Virus record (IMG/VR): IMGVR_UViG_3300032307_000369
Span: 94,875 to 158,874 of that record
Strand: one strand, 5' to 3'
Length of the DNA stretch: 64,000 bases
DNA from: a virus
Shown piece after piece: positions 1-9,265 of this stretch. Every line of letters starts with the position of its first letter. The stretch's first letter is position 1. The notes below the pieces were generated by a model that was given only the letters and a program-made list of their open reading frames with translations, made no database searches and had not been told where the DNA came from. A program made the position numbers and the translations under genes.

Positions 1-261
1 ATTGATTTTGATGCATTACGTTTAGCGAACGAATTAGTACCAGCCATAGGAAACATGAAAGTCAATGCACGTGGCGATCAAATTGCACCAAATGGTACCA
101 TTGTTAGAACAAGAGATGACATTGTTCAAGAAAGAACTGTTAAAGAAAATGCGCAAATTGAGGAATTTACTGAAGATTTTGGTCCTGAGCCAGAAATCAC
201 TCCTGAAGAAGCACAAAAAATATTAGCCAAAAATAAGAAAATTAAACCACAGGAGAAGTAA
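1..261 (+). CDS. Unknown phage protein, 3' part only
   Basis: The frame is open from base 1 to the TAA at 259-261, so the start lies upstream of the window. The visible 86 residues are charged and end in a Glu/Lys-rich tail (residues from about 58 on). No domain is recognised. The stop codon directly abuts the ATG of the co-chaperonin gene, with GGAG a few bases upstream acting as that gene's ribosome site, so the two are probably co-transcribed. An internal ATG at 55 could only make a shorter product and the reading frame continues through it. Confidence 0.6.
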   Translation: MDFDALRLANELVPAIGNMKVNARGDQIAPNGTIVRTRDDIVQERTVKENAQIEEFTEDFGPEPEITPEEAQKILAKNKKIKPQEK

Positions 262-621
262 ATGACTGTCAAAGGCAAATTGCTCCCGCTACATGACAAG
301 GTAATGGTCACCAATATGAATTTTGGTGAAGGTAAAACTAAAACTGGCATAGTATTAACATCTGATGATGGCAAAAGCAGTGGTCTACATCCAAGATGGT
401 GCCAAGTCAAATTTGTAGGGAACGAACAAAAAGACATCAAAGTAGGGCAATGGCTGTTGATGCAACATGGTCGTTGGACACGTGGTATAAAATATGAAGA
501 AGATGGCACTGAAATAACTCTACATATGATAGACGTAGATGGTGTCTTGCTAGTAAGTAATGAAGAGCCTGAAACAGATGATTACCGAGTCAAAGTCGGT
601 GCAATGAATTTCCAAACATAA
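262..621 (+). CDS. GroES-like co-chaperonin (T4 gp31 type)
   Basis: A 119-residue protein with the start of a GroES fold (LLPLHDKVMV at residues 7-16), a mobile-loop-like Gly/Lys-rich segment (residues 22-40) and the WCQVKFVG and VGQWLLMQHGRW strands. T4-like phages use such proteins to replace host GroES on GroEL, usually for folding the major capsid protein. It acts in the host cytoplasm as a GroEL cofactor. It is about the length of T4 gp31 and longer than bacterial GroES. It follows the upstream gene without a gap (SD GGAGAAG) and is two bases ahead of the MazG-like gene. Family assignment is firm; the folding client is inferred. Confidence 0.8.
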   Translation: MTVKGKLLPLHDKVMVTNMNFGEGKTKTGIVLTSDDGKSSGLHPRWCQVKFVGNEQKDIKVGQWLLMQHGRWTRGIKYEEDGTEITLHMIDVDGVLLVSNEEPETDDYRVKVGAMNFQT

Positions 622-622
622 T

Positions 623-1030
623 ATGAATATTGATCTAAACAAATATAAGGACTTTGTCCAAGCAGTTACTAGCGAAGCAAGTAACGATACAGACGCATTG
701 ATTGCTCGTATGCGTGAATTACAAACGCAAGAAAACATTAACGTGGCTTTGCTAAACACAGCAAGTACTGGTTTAGGTAGCGAAGGTGGGGAATTCCAAG
801 AAATAGTCAAAAAGATGTTGTTTCAAGGTAAGCCATTCAACGAAGAAAATCGTTTCCACATGAAGCGTGAACTTGGTGATATTATTTGGTACTGGGTCAA
901 TGCATGTCGAGCATTGAATCTTGACCCAAACGAAGTTATTGCCGAAAACGTTCGTAAACTGGAATCACGCTATCCAGGTGGGTCTTTTGATGCGTATTAT
1001 TCTGAAAACCGAAAAGACGGCGACCTTTGA
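623..1030 (+). CDS. MazG-like nucleotide pyrophosphohydrolase
   Basis: A 135-residue protein with the all-alpha NTP-PPase signature: EGGEFQE near residues 54-60 and ELGDIIWYW near residues 88-96, giving the ExxE...ExxD metal-binding pattern. Family members hydrolyse (d)NTPs to monophosphates and pyrophosphate; marine phage MazG-like proteins have been linked to nucleotide pool control, and the older ppGpp-hydrolysis idea is not certain. The gene starts two bases after the co-chaperonin stop. It is about half the size of two-domain bacterial MazG, as usual for the phage form. The exact substrate cannot be read from sequence. Confidence 0.8.
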   Translation: MNIDLNKYKDFVQAVTSEASNDTDALIARMRELQTQENINVALLNTASTGLGSEGGEFQEIVKKMLFQGKPFNEENRFHMKRELGDIIWYWVNACRALNLDPNEVIAENVRKLESRYPGGSFDAYYSENRKDGDL

Positions 1031-1042
1031 TAAAAATGTGTG

Positions 1043-1071
1043 TTGACATAGCGTATAAAATCATTTAAAAT
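1043..1071 (+). promoter_or_regulatory. Sigma70-like promoter upstream of 1104
   Basis: TTGACA at 1043-1048 and TAAAAT at 1066-1071 are separated by 17 bp. The -35 is exact and the -10 matches TATAAT at five of six positions. It lies in the gap after the MazG-like gene and would drive 1104 onward, including the clamp loader. Judged by pattern only. Confidence 0.6.
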
Positions 1072-1103
1072 TATACTGTATATTTTTAATATGAAAGGTC
1101 GTT

Positions 1104-1514
1104 ATGTTAGCGCACATTTATCGTGGAATTTTGGACATACTCCATGCTCATCATGCTCAACTTCGTAAGAATGTAACTGAGCACATTCGAAAATTTGATG
1201 AGAAAAATTTAGAAGACAAATTAAGTGATATTAGCGTATACGGCTTTTGGCGTATGCTACTTGAACTAATCTTTAATACTTACATCCACATTTGTTTAGG
1301 TGTAGGAATCTTGTTAGCATTTACACTAGTGCTAGTATCTTGGCCAATTAGAGCCATATTTGGACTGTATTTTCAAACAGTCTCAATTAAAAATCAGATG
1401 ATGTATGATATGACTGAACCAGTTGATCAAAGTACTCAACAAGTAAATCTACCTAAATACAATGTTAATGAAGGGAAAAAACTAAATGCAAGTACAGCCA
1501 AAAGATCCAAGTAA
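1104..1514 (+). CDS. Membrane protein of unknown function
   Basis: A 136-residue protein with a His/Lys-rich amphipathic N-terminus (residues 1-45), one long hydrophobic stretch (about residues 53-88, possibly two membrane passes) and a polar C-terminal tail. AAAGG lies seven bases before the ATG. It opens the transcription unit driven by the promoter at 1043. I do not recognise a family and assign no function; inner-membrane location is inferred from hydrophobicity. Confidence 0.6.
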   Translation: MLAHIYRGILDILHAHHAQLRKNVTEHIRKFDEKNLEDKLSDISVYGFWRMLLELIFNTYIHICLGVGILLAFTLVLVSWPIRAIFGLYFQTVSIKNQMMYDMTEPVDQSTQQVNLPKYNVNEGKKLNASTAKRSK

Positions 1515-1653
1515 GGGACATTTTTATGTCAGCCTTGCTAAAAGTGCTATTCGCATTGTAGCGGGTGGCTGTTTGATTACAGGCAACTTGCTAATGGCAG
1601 GAGTTTGTCTTATAATGGCAGAAGTGTTAGGCATTGTTGAGGAATTAGTATGA
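1486..1653 (+). CDS. Small hydrophobic protein (55 aa)
   Basis: An ATG at 1486 with AAGGG upstream opens a 55-codon frame that overlaps the end of the previous gene and shares its TGA with the ATG of the next gene (ATGA at 1650-1653). Residues 19-50 are almost continuously hydrophobic with Gly and Ala, suggesting one membrane-spanning helix. The tight coupling on both sides supports a real gene despite the small size. No family is recognised. Confidence 0.5.
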   Translation: MQVQPKDPSKGHFYVSLAKSAIRIVAGGCLITGNLLMAGVCLIMAEVLGIVEELV

Positions 1654-1865
1654 GTGGAAAGTGGCATGGTGGTAAGGGTTCTAGACCACGACCTTTTAGT
1701 GTAAAAATTAATGAGTTTGAAGAAAGCATGAATCGTATCTTTGGCAACGAAGAACGTGACCAAGCAAAAGAAGATAAAAAGAAAGCTGACGCCGAGTATT
1801 GGGCCAAGATCAAAGAAGAAACTGATAAACGTATTGCAGAGTTTAATAACAAGGATAAAAAATGA
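1650..1865 (+). CDS. Small charged phage protein
   Basis: A 71-residue protein. A basic, Gly/Arg/Pro N-terminus (residues 1-16) is followed by a strongly charged alpha-helical segment rich in Glu, Lys and Asp (residues 20-71), probably a coiled coil. It overlaps both neighbours by ATGA-type junctions, so translation is likely coupled. No enzymatic motif is seen and I do not assign a function. Confidence 0.6.
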   Translation: MSGKWHGGKGSRPRPFSVKINEFEESMNRIFGNEERDQAKEDKKKADAEYWAKIKEETDKRIAEFNNKDKK

Positions 1866-2023
1866 CACCAGCAATAAAAGAAATGAAACAAGGAACATGC
1901 GGTTGCGGTCGTAGCCCAACTGGAGACTGTTGTGGTTGGCATGGTCTAACTGAAGAACAATATAAAGTTAAATTAGAAGAATATATGACCAATCGAGAGG
2001 ACATAAACGGCGATGATGCATAA
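1862..2023 (+). CDS. CDGSH-like mini iron-sulfur or zinc protein (53 aa)
   Basis: The 53-residue product has C13-G-C15, then C23-C24-G-W-H27. This resembles the three-Cys one-His cluster-binding pattern of CDGSH proteins (CxC...CDGSH), with Cys-Cys-Gly-Trp-His at the CDGSH position and seven rather than eight residues between the second and third ligand. The C-terminal half (28-53) is an acidic helix. It could instead be a small zinc knuckle. It sits in a run of overlapping small genes (ATGA junction with the gene before, 11-base overlap with the gene after). Metal identity and role are unknown. Confidence 0.5.
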   Translation: MTPAIKEMKQGTCGCGRSPTGDCCGWHGLTEEQYKVKLEEYMTNREDINGDDA

Positions 2024-2183
2024 ACAGTTAGCCAATGAACTTGTAATTCAACTGCACGACATTGCTAGAACTATAGAACAACAAATAGGCATTGGCCAAC
2101 TAAGCAACGATGTTCGAAATGTTGCTGATAGATTACACACAGTAACAACTGAAACAGGCACACAACAAAAGGTAAAAGAATGA
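2013..2183 (+). CDS. Small helical protein (56 aa)
   Basis: A 56-codon frame begins with tandem ATGs at 2013 and 2016, inside the end of the previous gene, and ends in a TGA overlapping the ATG of the clamp-loader gene (2180-2183). The sequence predicts two amphipathic helices with a heptad-like Ile/Leu/Val pattern (about residues 5-45). The coupling to gene 44 suggests co-translation, but nothing in the sequence gives a function. The second ATG may be the true start. Confidence 0.5.
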   Translation: MMHKQLANELVIQLHDIARTIEQQIGIGQLSNDVRNVADRLHTVTTETGTQQKVKE

Positions 2184-3103
2184 ATCAATTATGGGTAGAA
2201 AAGTATCGGCCTAAGAACGTAGATGGTTACGTGTTTAGAGATGAAAATCAACGTAAGCAAGTTGAAGCATGGATTAAACAAGGAAGTATTCCGCATCTAT
2301 TGTTAAGCGGTAGTCCTGGAATTGGAAAGACTACATTAGCCAAGTTACTGCTTAATGAACTAGAAATTCCTCAATATGATATCTTAGAAATTAACGCAAG
2401 TCGTGAACGAGGAATTGGTGAGGTTCGTGATAGAATTACTAACTTTATTCAAATGATGCCGTTTGGTCCATTTAAAGTAGTGTTACTTGACGAGGCTGAT
2501 TATCTAACTCCAGAAGCACAGGCAGCTATGCGTGGTGTTATGGAAGAATACTCCGGAACTAGTCGATTTATTTTGACCTGTAATCATCCTAATCAAATTA
2601 TTCCAGCTATTCATAGTCGTTGTCAGCAGTTTCACTTTGAAAAGATTGATCAAACAGAATTTACTGCTCGTGCGGCAACTATTTTGGTTGAAGAAGGAAT
2701 TGATTTTGATTTAGATAACTTAGACACATTTGTCAAAGCAACATATCCTGATTTGCGTAAATGTATCAACATGGTACAACAAAACTGTCAAGATGGAAAG
2801 TTGTTGGCTCCATCTAAATCTGATTCTGGAATGCAGGACTGGAAAGTTAAAATGGTTGAATTGTTTAAGGCTGGCAGAATTAGTGACGCAAGAAAAACTA
2901 TTTGTGCTAGTGCAAGACCAGAAGATCTTGATAGTGTATACAGATGGATGTATGACAACTTAGATGTGTTTAGTAAAGAAGAAGAACTGCAAGATCAAGC
3001 AGTGATTATAATTAAACAAGGATTAGTTGATCACACATTGATTGCTGATCCAGAAATTAATTTATCTGCAACTTTGATTAAGTTGGCAAAACTAGGAAAG
3101 TAA
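2180..3103 (+). CDS. 44: Sliding clamp loader ATPase subunit (gp44-like)
   Basis: A 307-residue AAA+ protein of the RFC/gp44 family. Walker A is GSPGIGKTT (about residues 44-52), Walker B is VVLLDEAD (98-105), and SRCQQF (about 146-151) carries the SRC arginine finger typical of clamp loaders. The C-terminal third is the helical collar. With its partner subunit it uses ATP to open and load the gp45 clamp at primer-template junctions. Length fits T4 gp44 (319 aa). The T4 partner gp62 is not recognisable in this window. It stops one base into the ATG of the next gene (TAATG). Confidence 0.9.
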   Translation: MNQLWVEKYRPKNVDGYVFRDENQRKQVEAWIKQGSIPHLLLSGSPGIGKTTLAKLLLNELEIPQYDILEINASRERGIGEVRDRITNFIQMMPFGPFKVVLLDEADYLTPEAQAAMRGVMEEYSGTSRFILTCNHPNQIIPAIHSRCQQFHFEKIDQTEFTARAATILVEEGIDFDLDNLDTFVKATYPDLRKCINMVQQNCQDGKLLAPSKSDSGMQDWKVKMVELFKAGRISDARKTICASARPEDLDSVYRWMYDNLDVFSKEEELQDQAVIIIKQGLVDHTLIADPEINLSATLIKLAKLGK

Positions 3104-3567
3104 TGCCTAGAAAAAACTCGGCCAAAGGACGTAATAGTTATGATGCTGAAATAGGGGACAGTGTTGTTCCCTTTTTTAATCGCAACGTAACTCCCTATCC
3201 CACTGAATCTGGCGGACCTAAGTTTGATTTAATACCAGTTACTAAACAAAAAGATATTATGATCAATCATGCTAGGATGTATGCCCAGCAGGAATATGAT
3301 CGTATTATGGAACTGGTTAAGGTATTGCAAAAACAAGCTGATGATATCAAACGTAGATTAGATGTTACTGATGCAGTACACGGAGCAGTATATCAGTTTC
3401 AACCAGTGATGGGTAATTGTTATTGGTTAGTGTGGGACAAGCGGAAGCAACATACATTATTAACCCAGAATGGACCTAACGATTGGTCTAGTAGTGCTCC
3501 AGAGGATTACGAATATCAGACACAGGTAAAATATATGGGTGACCATACCTGGATGGAAATAGAATAA
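3103..3567 (+). CDS. DUF2452-family protein
   Basis: A 154-residue protein matching my memory of the DUF2452 family: PYPTESGGPKFDL near residues 31-43, a helical segment with QEYDRIMELV (about 64-73), and a C-terminal beta-rich part with QFQP, YWLVWD and NGPNDWS. The family occurs in Bacteroidetes and Gammaproteobacteria and has no established biochemical role that I know. It starts in the stop codon of gene 44 and is the last gene before the terminator. In T4-like genomes gp62 often follows gp44; this protein does not look like gp62, but the position makes that worth testing. Confidence 0.7.
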   Translation: MPRKNSAKGRNSYDAEIGDSVVPFFNRNVTPYPTESGGPKFDLIPVTKQKDIMINHARMYAQQEYDRIMELVKVLQKQADDIKRRLDVTDAVHGAVYQFQPVMGNCYWLVWDKRKQHTLLTQNGPNDWSSSAPEDYEYQTQVKYMGDHTWMEIE

Positions 3568-3588
3568 AAGGGGCACAAGGCCCCTTTT

Positions 3589-3590
<2 letters not shown>
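3566..3590. terminator. Bidirectional rho-independent terminator
   Basis: GGGGC (3570-3574) pairs with GCCCC (3580-3584) around the loop ACAAG, with AAAA on the left and TTTTTT on the right. The A/U flanks make it work in both directions, which fits its place between the convergent DUF2452 gene (+) and phoH (-). It overlaps the last codons of phoH. Confidence 0.8.
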
Positions 3591-5675
<2,085 letters not shown>

Positions 5676-5685
5676 AGGATAAAAA

Positions 5686-6321
5686 ATGAGTTTTACGTTT
5701 AATTTTACAAAACAGCAATTAGGGGAAATGATCCCAGGTAATCCATACCTAACTCATTGGTACGAAGCACTATCTGCTATTTTGCCTGAATATGAAATTA
5801 ACACTCCACAACGAGTAGCGGCATTTATTGCACAGTGCGCTCACGAGTCAGGTGGCTTTAAAGCATTAAAAGAAAATTTAAATTATAAGGCAGCAACACT
5901 GCGTAAAATTTTCCCTAAGTATTTTCCTACAGACGAAATAGCCGCAAAATATGCCGCAATGCCTAACAAGCAAGAAGCAATTGCTAATTTAGTTTATGCT
6001 AATCGTATGGGCAACGGTGGTCCAGAAACAGGTGACGGCTATCGTTACTGTGGTCGTGGGCTAATTCAATTGACTGGTAAAGAAAACTATTCATGGTTTG
6101 CAGCCAGTTTAGAAATGCCTGTTGAAGAAGTTCCAGAGTATCTAGGAACTTTTGAAGGTGCTGTACAAAGTGCTTGCTGGTTCTGGGAAACAAACAACTT
6201 AAATCAGTGGGCAGACAAGGGTGATATTCTAACATTGACCAAACGAATTAACGGTGGAACAATTGGTTTAGAAGATCGTATTAAGCATTTTAATCACGCT
6301 GTTCATGTGCTAGGACACTAA
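5686..6321 (+). CDS. Endolysin, GH19 chitinase/lysozyme family
   Basis: A 211-residue protein with the GH19 muramidase/chitinase core: AAFIAQCAHESGGF (about residues 43-56) holds the catalytic Glu in HESGGF, ENLNYKA follows, and GDGYRYCGRGLIQLTGKENY (108-127) is the substrate-groove signature. Family members cleave the glycan backbone of peptidoglycan. There is no signal peptide or membrane anchor, so export should depend on the holin downstream. It heads the lysis cassette, one base before the i-spanin. A second GH19 domain is encoded at 21722, probably a virion enzyme. Confidence 0.85.
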   Translation: MSFTFNFTKQQLGEMIPGNPYLTHWYEALSAILPEYEINTPQRVAAFIAQCAHESGGFKALKENLNYKAATLRKIFPKYFPTDEIAAKYAAMPNKQEAIANLVYANRMGNGGPETGDGYRYCGRGLIQLTGKENYSWFAASLEMPVEEVPEYLGTFEGAVQSACWFWETNNLNQWADKGDILTLTKRINGGTIGLEDRIKHFNHAVHVLGH

Positions 6322-6322
6322 T

Positions 6323-6787
6323 ATGTGGCTATTGACATTCTTGCCTGATAGCTTGTTGATGTATATTATCAACGGCATATTGGTTGCAGGTGCAGTGAGT
6401 TTCTTTTTAAGTTTTTTTGTGTTACACAAAATTCTAAATAAATTCCCTGCCCTAGCACCGTACCATCTAATAATACAAATTATCAGCGTAGTATTACTGG
6501 TAGCAGGCATTTATTTCAAAGGCGGATACAGTACAGAAATGATGTGGCGTGAACGAGTTAAAGAAGCTGAAGCTAAGGTTGCAGTTGTTGAACAACAAAG
6601 TCAGTTACTTAACACTCAACTTGAAGAAGAGCGTAAGAAAAAACAAAAGGTTAAAGTAGAGTACTATAATACTGTAAAAACTGAAATCAAAGAAGTTGAA
6701 AAAGTTATCAATGCCAAATGTGAAGTGGATACTAAGGTAAACGAACTGCACAATAAAGCGGCAACTAATCCGGAGAAAACAAAATGA
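6323..6787 (+). CDS. Inner-membrane spanin-like protein (i-spanin)
   Basis: A 154-residue protein with two hydrophobic segments (about residues 12-35 and 48-65) and then a long charged coiled coil (about 74-135). Overlap with a downstream lipoprotein gene is the classic Rz/Rz1 arrangement. Spanins fuse the inner and outer membranes in the last step of lysis. Typical i-spanins have one membrane pass; the extra helix is unusual and would put the coiled coil in the periplasm only with both ends of the protein on that side. A holin function for the first helix is an alternative. Confidence 0.6.
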   Translation: MWLLTFLPDSLLMYIINGILVAGAVSFFLSFFVLHKILNKFPALAPYHLIIQIISVVLLVAGIYFKGGYSTEMMWRERVKEAEAKVAVVEQQSQLLNTQLEEERKKKQKVKVEYYNTVKTEIKEVEKVINAKCEVDTKVNELHNKAATNPEKTK

Positions 6788-7053
6788 AAAGATTAGTATT
6801 GCTACTTCCAACGGTTTTATTAACGGGTTGTTTGGCAACAGCGCCAGTTGTCCCAAAATGGCCAGATGTTCCTAAGGAATTATTAGTAGCTTGTCCTGAT
6901 TTAAAAACTGTAGATCCTGCAAATAATAAAATTAGCACACTGATAGAAACAGTGGCTGATAATTATAAAGAATACTACCAGTGCAAGGACAAAGTTGACG
7001 ATTGGATCACTTGGTACAACGGGCAACAAAAATTATGGGAAACACTTAAATAG
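6784..7053 (+). CDS. Outer-membrane lipoprotein, o-spanin-like
   Basis: An 89-residue protein with a lipoprotein signal: basic MKR, hydrophobic core, and lipobox LTGC with Cys16 as the acylation site. The mature part is short, has a Pro-rich start, then a helix with a WYNGQQKLWETL end that could bind the i-spanin coiled coil. The ATG overlaps the i-spanin stop (ATGA). Lipidation targets it to the outer membrane, which shows the host is Gram-negative. The spanin call rests on size, lipobox and position. Confidence 0.65.
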   Translation: MKRLVLLLPTVLLTGCLATAPVVPKWPDVPKELLVACPDLKTVDPANNKISTLIETVADNYKEYYQCKDKVDDWITWYNGQQKLWETLK

Positions 7054-7074
7054 TAGTATATTAAGGAGCGAGTA

Positions 7075-7368
7075 ATGGAAGATAAAAAATTACTCAAGTG
7101 GGTGTTTTTAATATTATTAGCACCCCTTGTGTTAGCATATTTTAGCAATGGTGGAGAAAGTTTTCGATACCCTTGCCAAAACCCAGACAACTGGGACAAA
7201 CCAATGTGTAAAATGCCAGCATGTGATGTAACTCGCACATGTCCAGAGCACATTTTTAAAGGGCAACGTGACCCAAGACTAGGACCCCCAAAAGATGAAC
7301 CGACTAAAACAACTACTACTCCAACTATCGGAGCGACTAACACGCAAGGAGCAAACTGTGGAAAATAA
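7075..7368 (+). CDS. Single-pass membrane protein with Cys-rich exterior part
   Basis: A 97-residue protein preceded by AAGGAG. Residues 8-23 form one hydrophobic helix, followed by a segment with CQNP, MCKMPAC and RTCPEH (four to five Cys, possibly disulfide-linked in the periplasm) and a Thr/Pro-rich tail. The position in the lysis cassette suggests an envelope-related role, for example an antiholin, but this is not shown. Its end overlaps the following gene by 11 bases. Confidence 0.55.
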   Translation: MEDKKLLKWVFLILLAPLVLAYFSNGGESFRYPCQNPDNWDKPMCKMPACDVTRTCPEHIFKGQRDPRLGPPKDEPTKTTTTPTIGATNTQGANCGK

Positions 7369-7879
7369 TCAAACCACTCATATCTATACAGAAGAGCAAT
7401 TAATGGCTCGACTAAAATTCTTTATCGGCATTTGTCTATCATTGACATTGTTTGGTATTGTATTTGTTGTATTGTACTCATTAATATTTGTAACACAACC
7501 ACTAAATGCAATTAGTCCAATTGATCAAAAGTTTTTTGAATTAATTATTCCTATTGCTACATTCTTAACAGGTACATTAAGTGGTATCATGTTAGCAGGT
7601 GGTGACAAAGATTTAAGAGCTAAAGCTCTTGAAGCAGCCAATAAGGCTCCAACAGTGAGTCCAGCACCAACAACACCAGCACCTAGCGGATTCAGTGCTA
7701 GTGCTAGTTTTGGCGGAGCAACTGCTAGTTTTAACAAACCAGCTTTTGGTGGAGCACCGTTAGGCGGGAATACAGCAAGTACTCCGTTTACTGCTGAACC
7801 AAGTTGGGGAGCAACTCCAATTGCAACTACAGCAAGCGGCAAGAAAATTGTTCCAGAAGAGCCACAGCCTGAGCTATAA
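7358..7879 (+). CDS. Two-helix membrane protein with Ala/Pro-rich tail
   Basis: I choose the GTG at 7358 because AAGGAG lies six bases upstream; an ATG-less extension would reach far into the previous gene. The 173-residue product has membrane helices at about 20-45 and 60-80 and then a long low-complexity Ala/Pro/Gly/Ser tail (95-173) ending in EPQPEL. The following holin-like protein ends in the similar PVQPEL. A holin or antiholin role is plausible from topology and place in the lysis cassette, but no family is recognised. Confidence 0.55.
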   Translation: MENNQTTHIYTEEQLMARLKFFIGICLSLTLFGIVFVVLYSLIFVTQPLNAISPIDQKFFELIIPIATFLTGTLSGIMLAGGDKDLRAKALEAANKAPTVSPAPTTPAPSGFSASASFGGATASFNKPAFGGAPLGGNTASTPFTAEPSWGATPIATTASGKKIVPEEPQPEL

Positions 7880-7885
7880 TATATC

Positions 7886-8293
7886 ATGACATCAGTGAGC
7901 GAGCAAAAGAAAGAAGATTGGATGAACACTAAGTGGCGTCCAATGATGGGATGGATGTACATGGTAGTGTGCATTACTGATTTTGTAATCTTTCCAGTAT
8001 TGTGGAGTTTAGTACAAGCACTACATGGTGGAAGAGTAGAAACACAGTGGAGTCCTATTACGCTCAATGGTGCAGGATTGTTTCATATGGCTATGGGTGC
8101 TATATTAGGCATTGCGGCTTATGGTCGTACACAGGAAAAGTTGAATGGTGCAAACAATGGTGGTTTACAAACTCCAGCACCTAACCCAATACCTAGTACA
8201 CCAACATCTTTCAGTGGTAGTTTTTCTCAACAACCTCTGACTTCTAGTACAGGAAAGCCAATGCCGGCACAGCCTGTTCAACCAGAACTTTAA
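7886..8293 (+). CDS. Holin, GTA/3TM-holin family (PF11351-like)
   Basis: A 135-residue protein with WRPMMGWMY (about 17-25) leading into a membrane helix (22-44), a polar loop, then SPITLNGAGLFHMAMGAILG with a second helix (63-80) and YGRTQEK. This layout is that of the 3TM holin family found in phages and gene-transfer agents. It would form holes in the inner membrane to release the endolysin. The tail (90-135) is Pro/Ser/Thr-rich and ends in VQPEL. No strong ribosome site precedes the ATG at 7886; Met13 is an alternative start. Confidence 0.75.
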   Translation: MTSVSEQKKEDWMNTKWRPMMGWMYMVVCITDFVIFPVLWSLVQALHGGRVETQWSPITLNGAGLFHMAMGAILGIAAYGRTQEKLNGANNGGLQTPAPNPIPSTPTSFSGSFSQQPLTSSTGKPMPAQPVQPEL

Positions 8294-8305
8294 AAGGAAA
8301 ATAAA

Positions 8306-8599
8306 ATGAAATTATTAGCAACAGCAATTTTCACAGGTATGTTAACATTTGGTACAGTAGCCTGTGCTAAAGAAGAACCAAAAAAGGCAGCACCAGCAGT
8401 TGCGGCGGCTCCAGCGTCTGACGCTAAGAAAGCCGACGAAGCTAAGAAAACTGACGCTCCAAAAACTAAAAAAGCATGTATTAAAACTACAGATCCTAAA
8501 ACTGGAAAAGAAGTTGAAAAATGCAAGACAGTAAAGATTCACGAAAAGCATGAAGGTACTAAAGTTGAAGGTGCAACTAAGGAGCCTGGTAAGAAATGA
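8306..8599 (+). CDS. Small exported Lys/Ala-rich protein
   Basis: A 97-residue protein with an N-terminal signal sequence (about 1-20, ending TVAC at Cys20, a poor lipobox) and a mature part that is almost all Lys, Ala, Thr, Glu and Pro. Two further Cys sit at KKACIKTTD and VEKCKT. AAAGGAAAA precedes the ATG. It resembles small periplasmic proteins of free-living proteobacteria more than known phage proteins, so it may have been acquired from a host. Function unknown. Confidence 0.5.
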   Translation: MKLLATAIFTGMLTFGTVACAKEEPKKAAPAVAAAPASDAKKADEAKKTDAPKTKKACIKTTDPKTGKEVEKCKTVKIHEKHEGTKVEGATKEPGKK

Positions 8600-8988
8600 G
8601 AAAATTCCTTTTTACTAGTATGGTGGTTATTTCTTTAACTGGCTGCGCTAGTATTAAGGAAATGGTTCCAAGTTTTTCTGATGTTAATCAATCAGCAAAA
8701 ATTATTGATGTTAGACAAAGTGTGGCGCAATTAAACTGCAAAGAAGCACATGCGCCACAAGTTAAACTTATTAAAGATAATCTACAATGGTTTGTTCTGT
8801 ATAGTGAGAGTAAGGGATGGCGTCAACAAGACGTTATTAAATTAGTCAAACCAATTCAAGATACAGTTGATGATTTTTATAAGCGTAGTATAGACAAGCA
8901 AGGCACTGAAAGTTATTGTGAAATTAAGAAAAAAATTATGACCACACAAACTGAAAAAGCTGCCAGTGCTATATTAGGGAGATTTTAA
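8596..8988 (+). CDS. Putative lipoprotein
   Basis: A 130-residue protein with a lipoprotein signal peptide (MRKFLFTSMVVISLTGC) and Cys17 in the lipobox LTGC. The mature protein is mostly helical with two Cys (NCKEA and YCEIK) that could pair. It overlaps the upstream exported protein (ATGA) and the next gene (TAATG). Outer-membrane or periplasmic attachment is inferred. A second o-spanin, superinfection exclusion or envelope role are options that sequence cannot separate. Confidence 0.6.
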   Translation: MRKFLFTSMVVISLTGCASIKEMVPSFSDVNQSAKIIDVRQSVAQLNCKEAHAPQVKLIKDNLQWFVLYSESKGWRQQDVIKLVKPIQDTVDDFYKRSIDKQGTESYCEIKKKIMTTQTEKAASAILGRF

Positions 8989-9218
8989 TGATTGATAACT
9001 TGTATAAATTGGCACAGGGCGGTGGTCCAATTGGTGAACGTGCCCAAATGGCACTAATGCTAACTGAACAACATAATAAAGGTGAAATCACTGACAGTGA
9101 ATTTCAAGAACTTATGTTAGACTTAACTCGTCTTGACGAGGTGACAGATAATGCCACTTCTATTGAATACAAAACTATGTTTGTAACCGCAGTGTACGCT
9201 GTCGCACAACTAGCATAA
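8988..9218 (+). CDS. Small phage protein, unknown
   Basis: A 76-residue, mostly helical, acidic protein starting in the stop of the lipoprotein gene (TAATG). A central EITDSEFQELMLDLTRLDE segment resembles a short helical hairpin. It is the last gene before the terminator at 9237. No family is recognised. Confidence 0.55.
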   Translation: MIDNLYKLAQGGGPIGERAQMALMLTEQHNKGEITDSEFQELMLDLTRLDEVTDNATSIEYKTMFVTAVYAVAQLA

Positions 9219-9236
9219 TAGGATAAACAACTTTCA

Positions 9237-9265
9237 AAAGGCAGCTTGACAGTTGCCTTTCTTTG
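9237..9265 (+). terminator. Terminator hairpin overlapping the dnaJ promoter
   Basis: Bases 9237-9246 pair with 9251-9260 (ten pairs including one G-T) around the loop TGAC, followed by CTTTC. It ends the lysis/lipoprotein unit. The -35 box of the dnaJ promoter (9246-9251) lies in the loop and upper stem. Confidence 0.6.

Noticed and set aside
1021-1101. Inverted repeat CGACCTTT...AAAGGTCG flanking the promoter at 1043
   Set aside because: The right arm is the Shine-Dalgarno of the next gene and the arms are over 60 bases apart; chance is likely.
3103-3567. Clamp loader small subunit gp62
   Set aside because: Position after gene 44 fits, but the sequence matches DUF2452 features and not gp62.
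7525-8067. 180-codon minus-strand frame across the holin region
   Set aside because: It lies opposite two well-supported genes with good starts; composition is that of a shadow frame.
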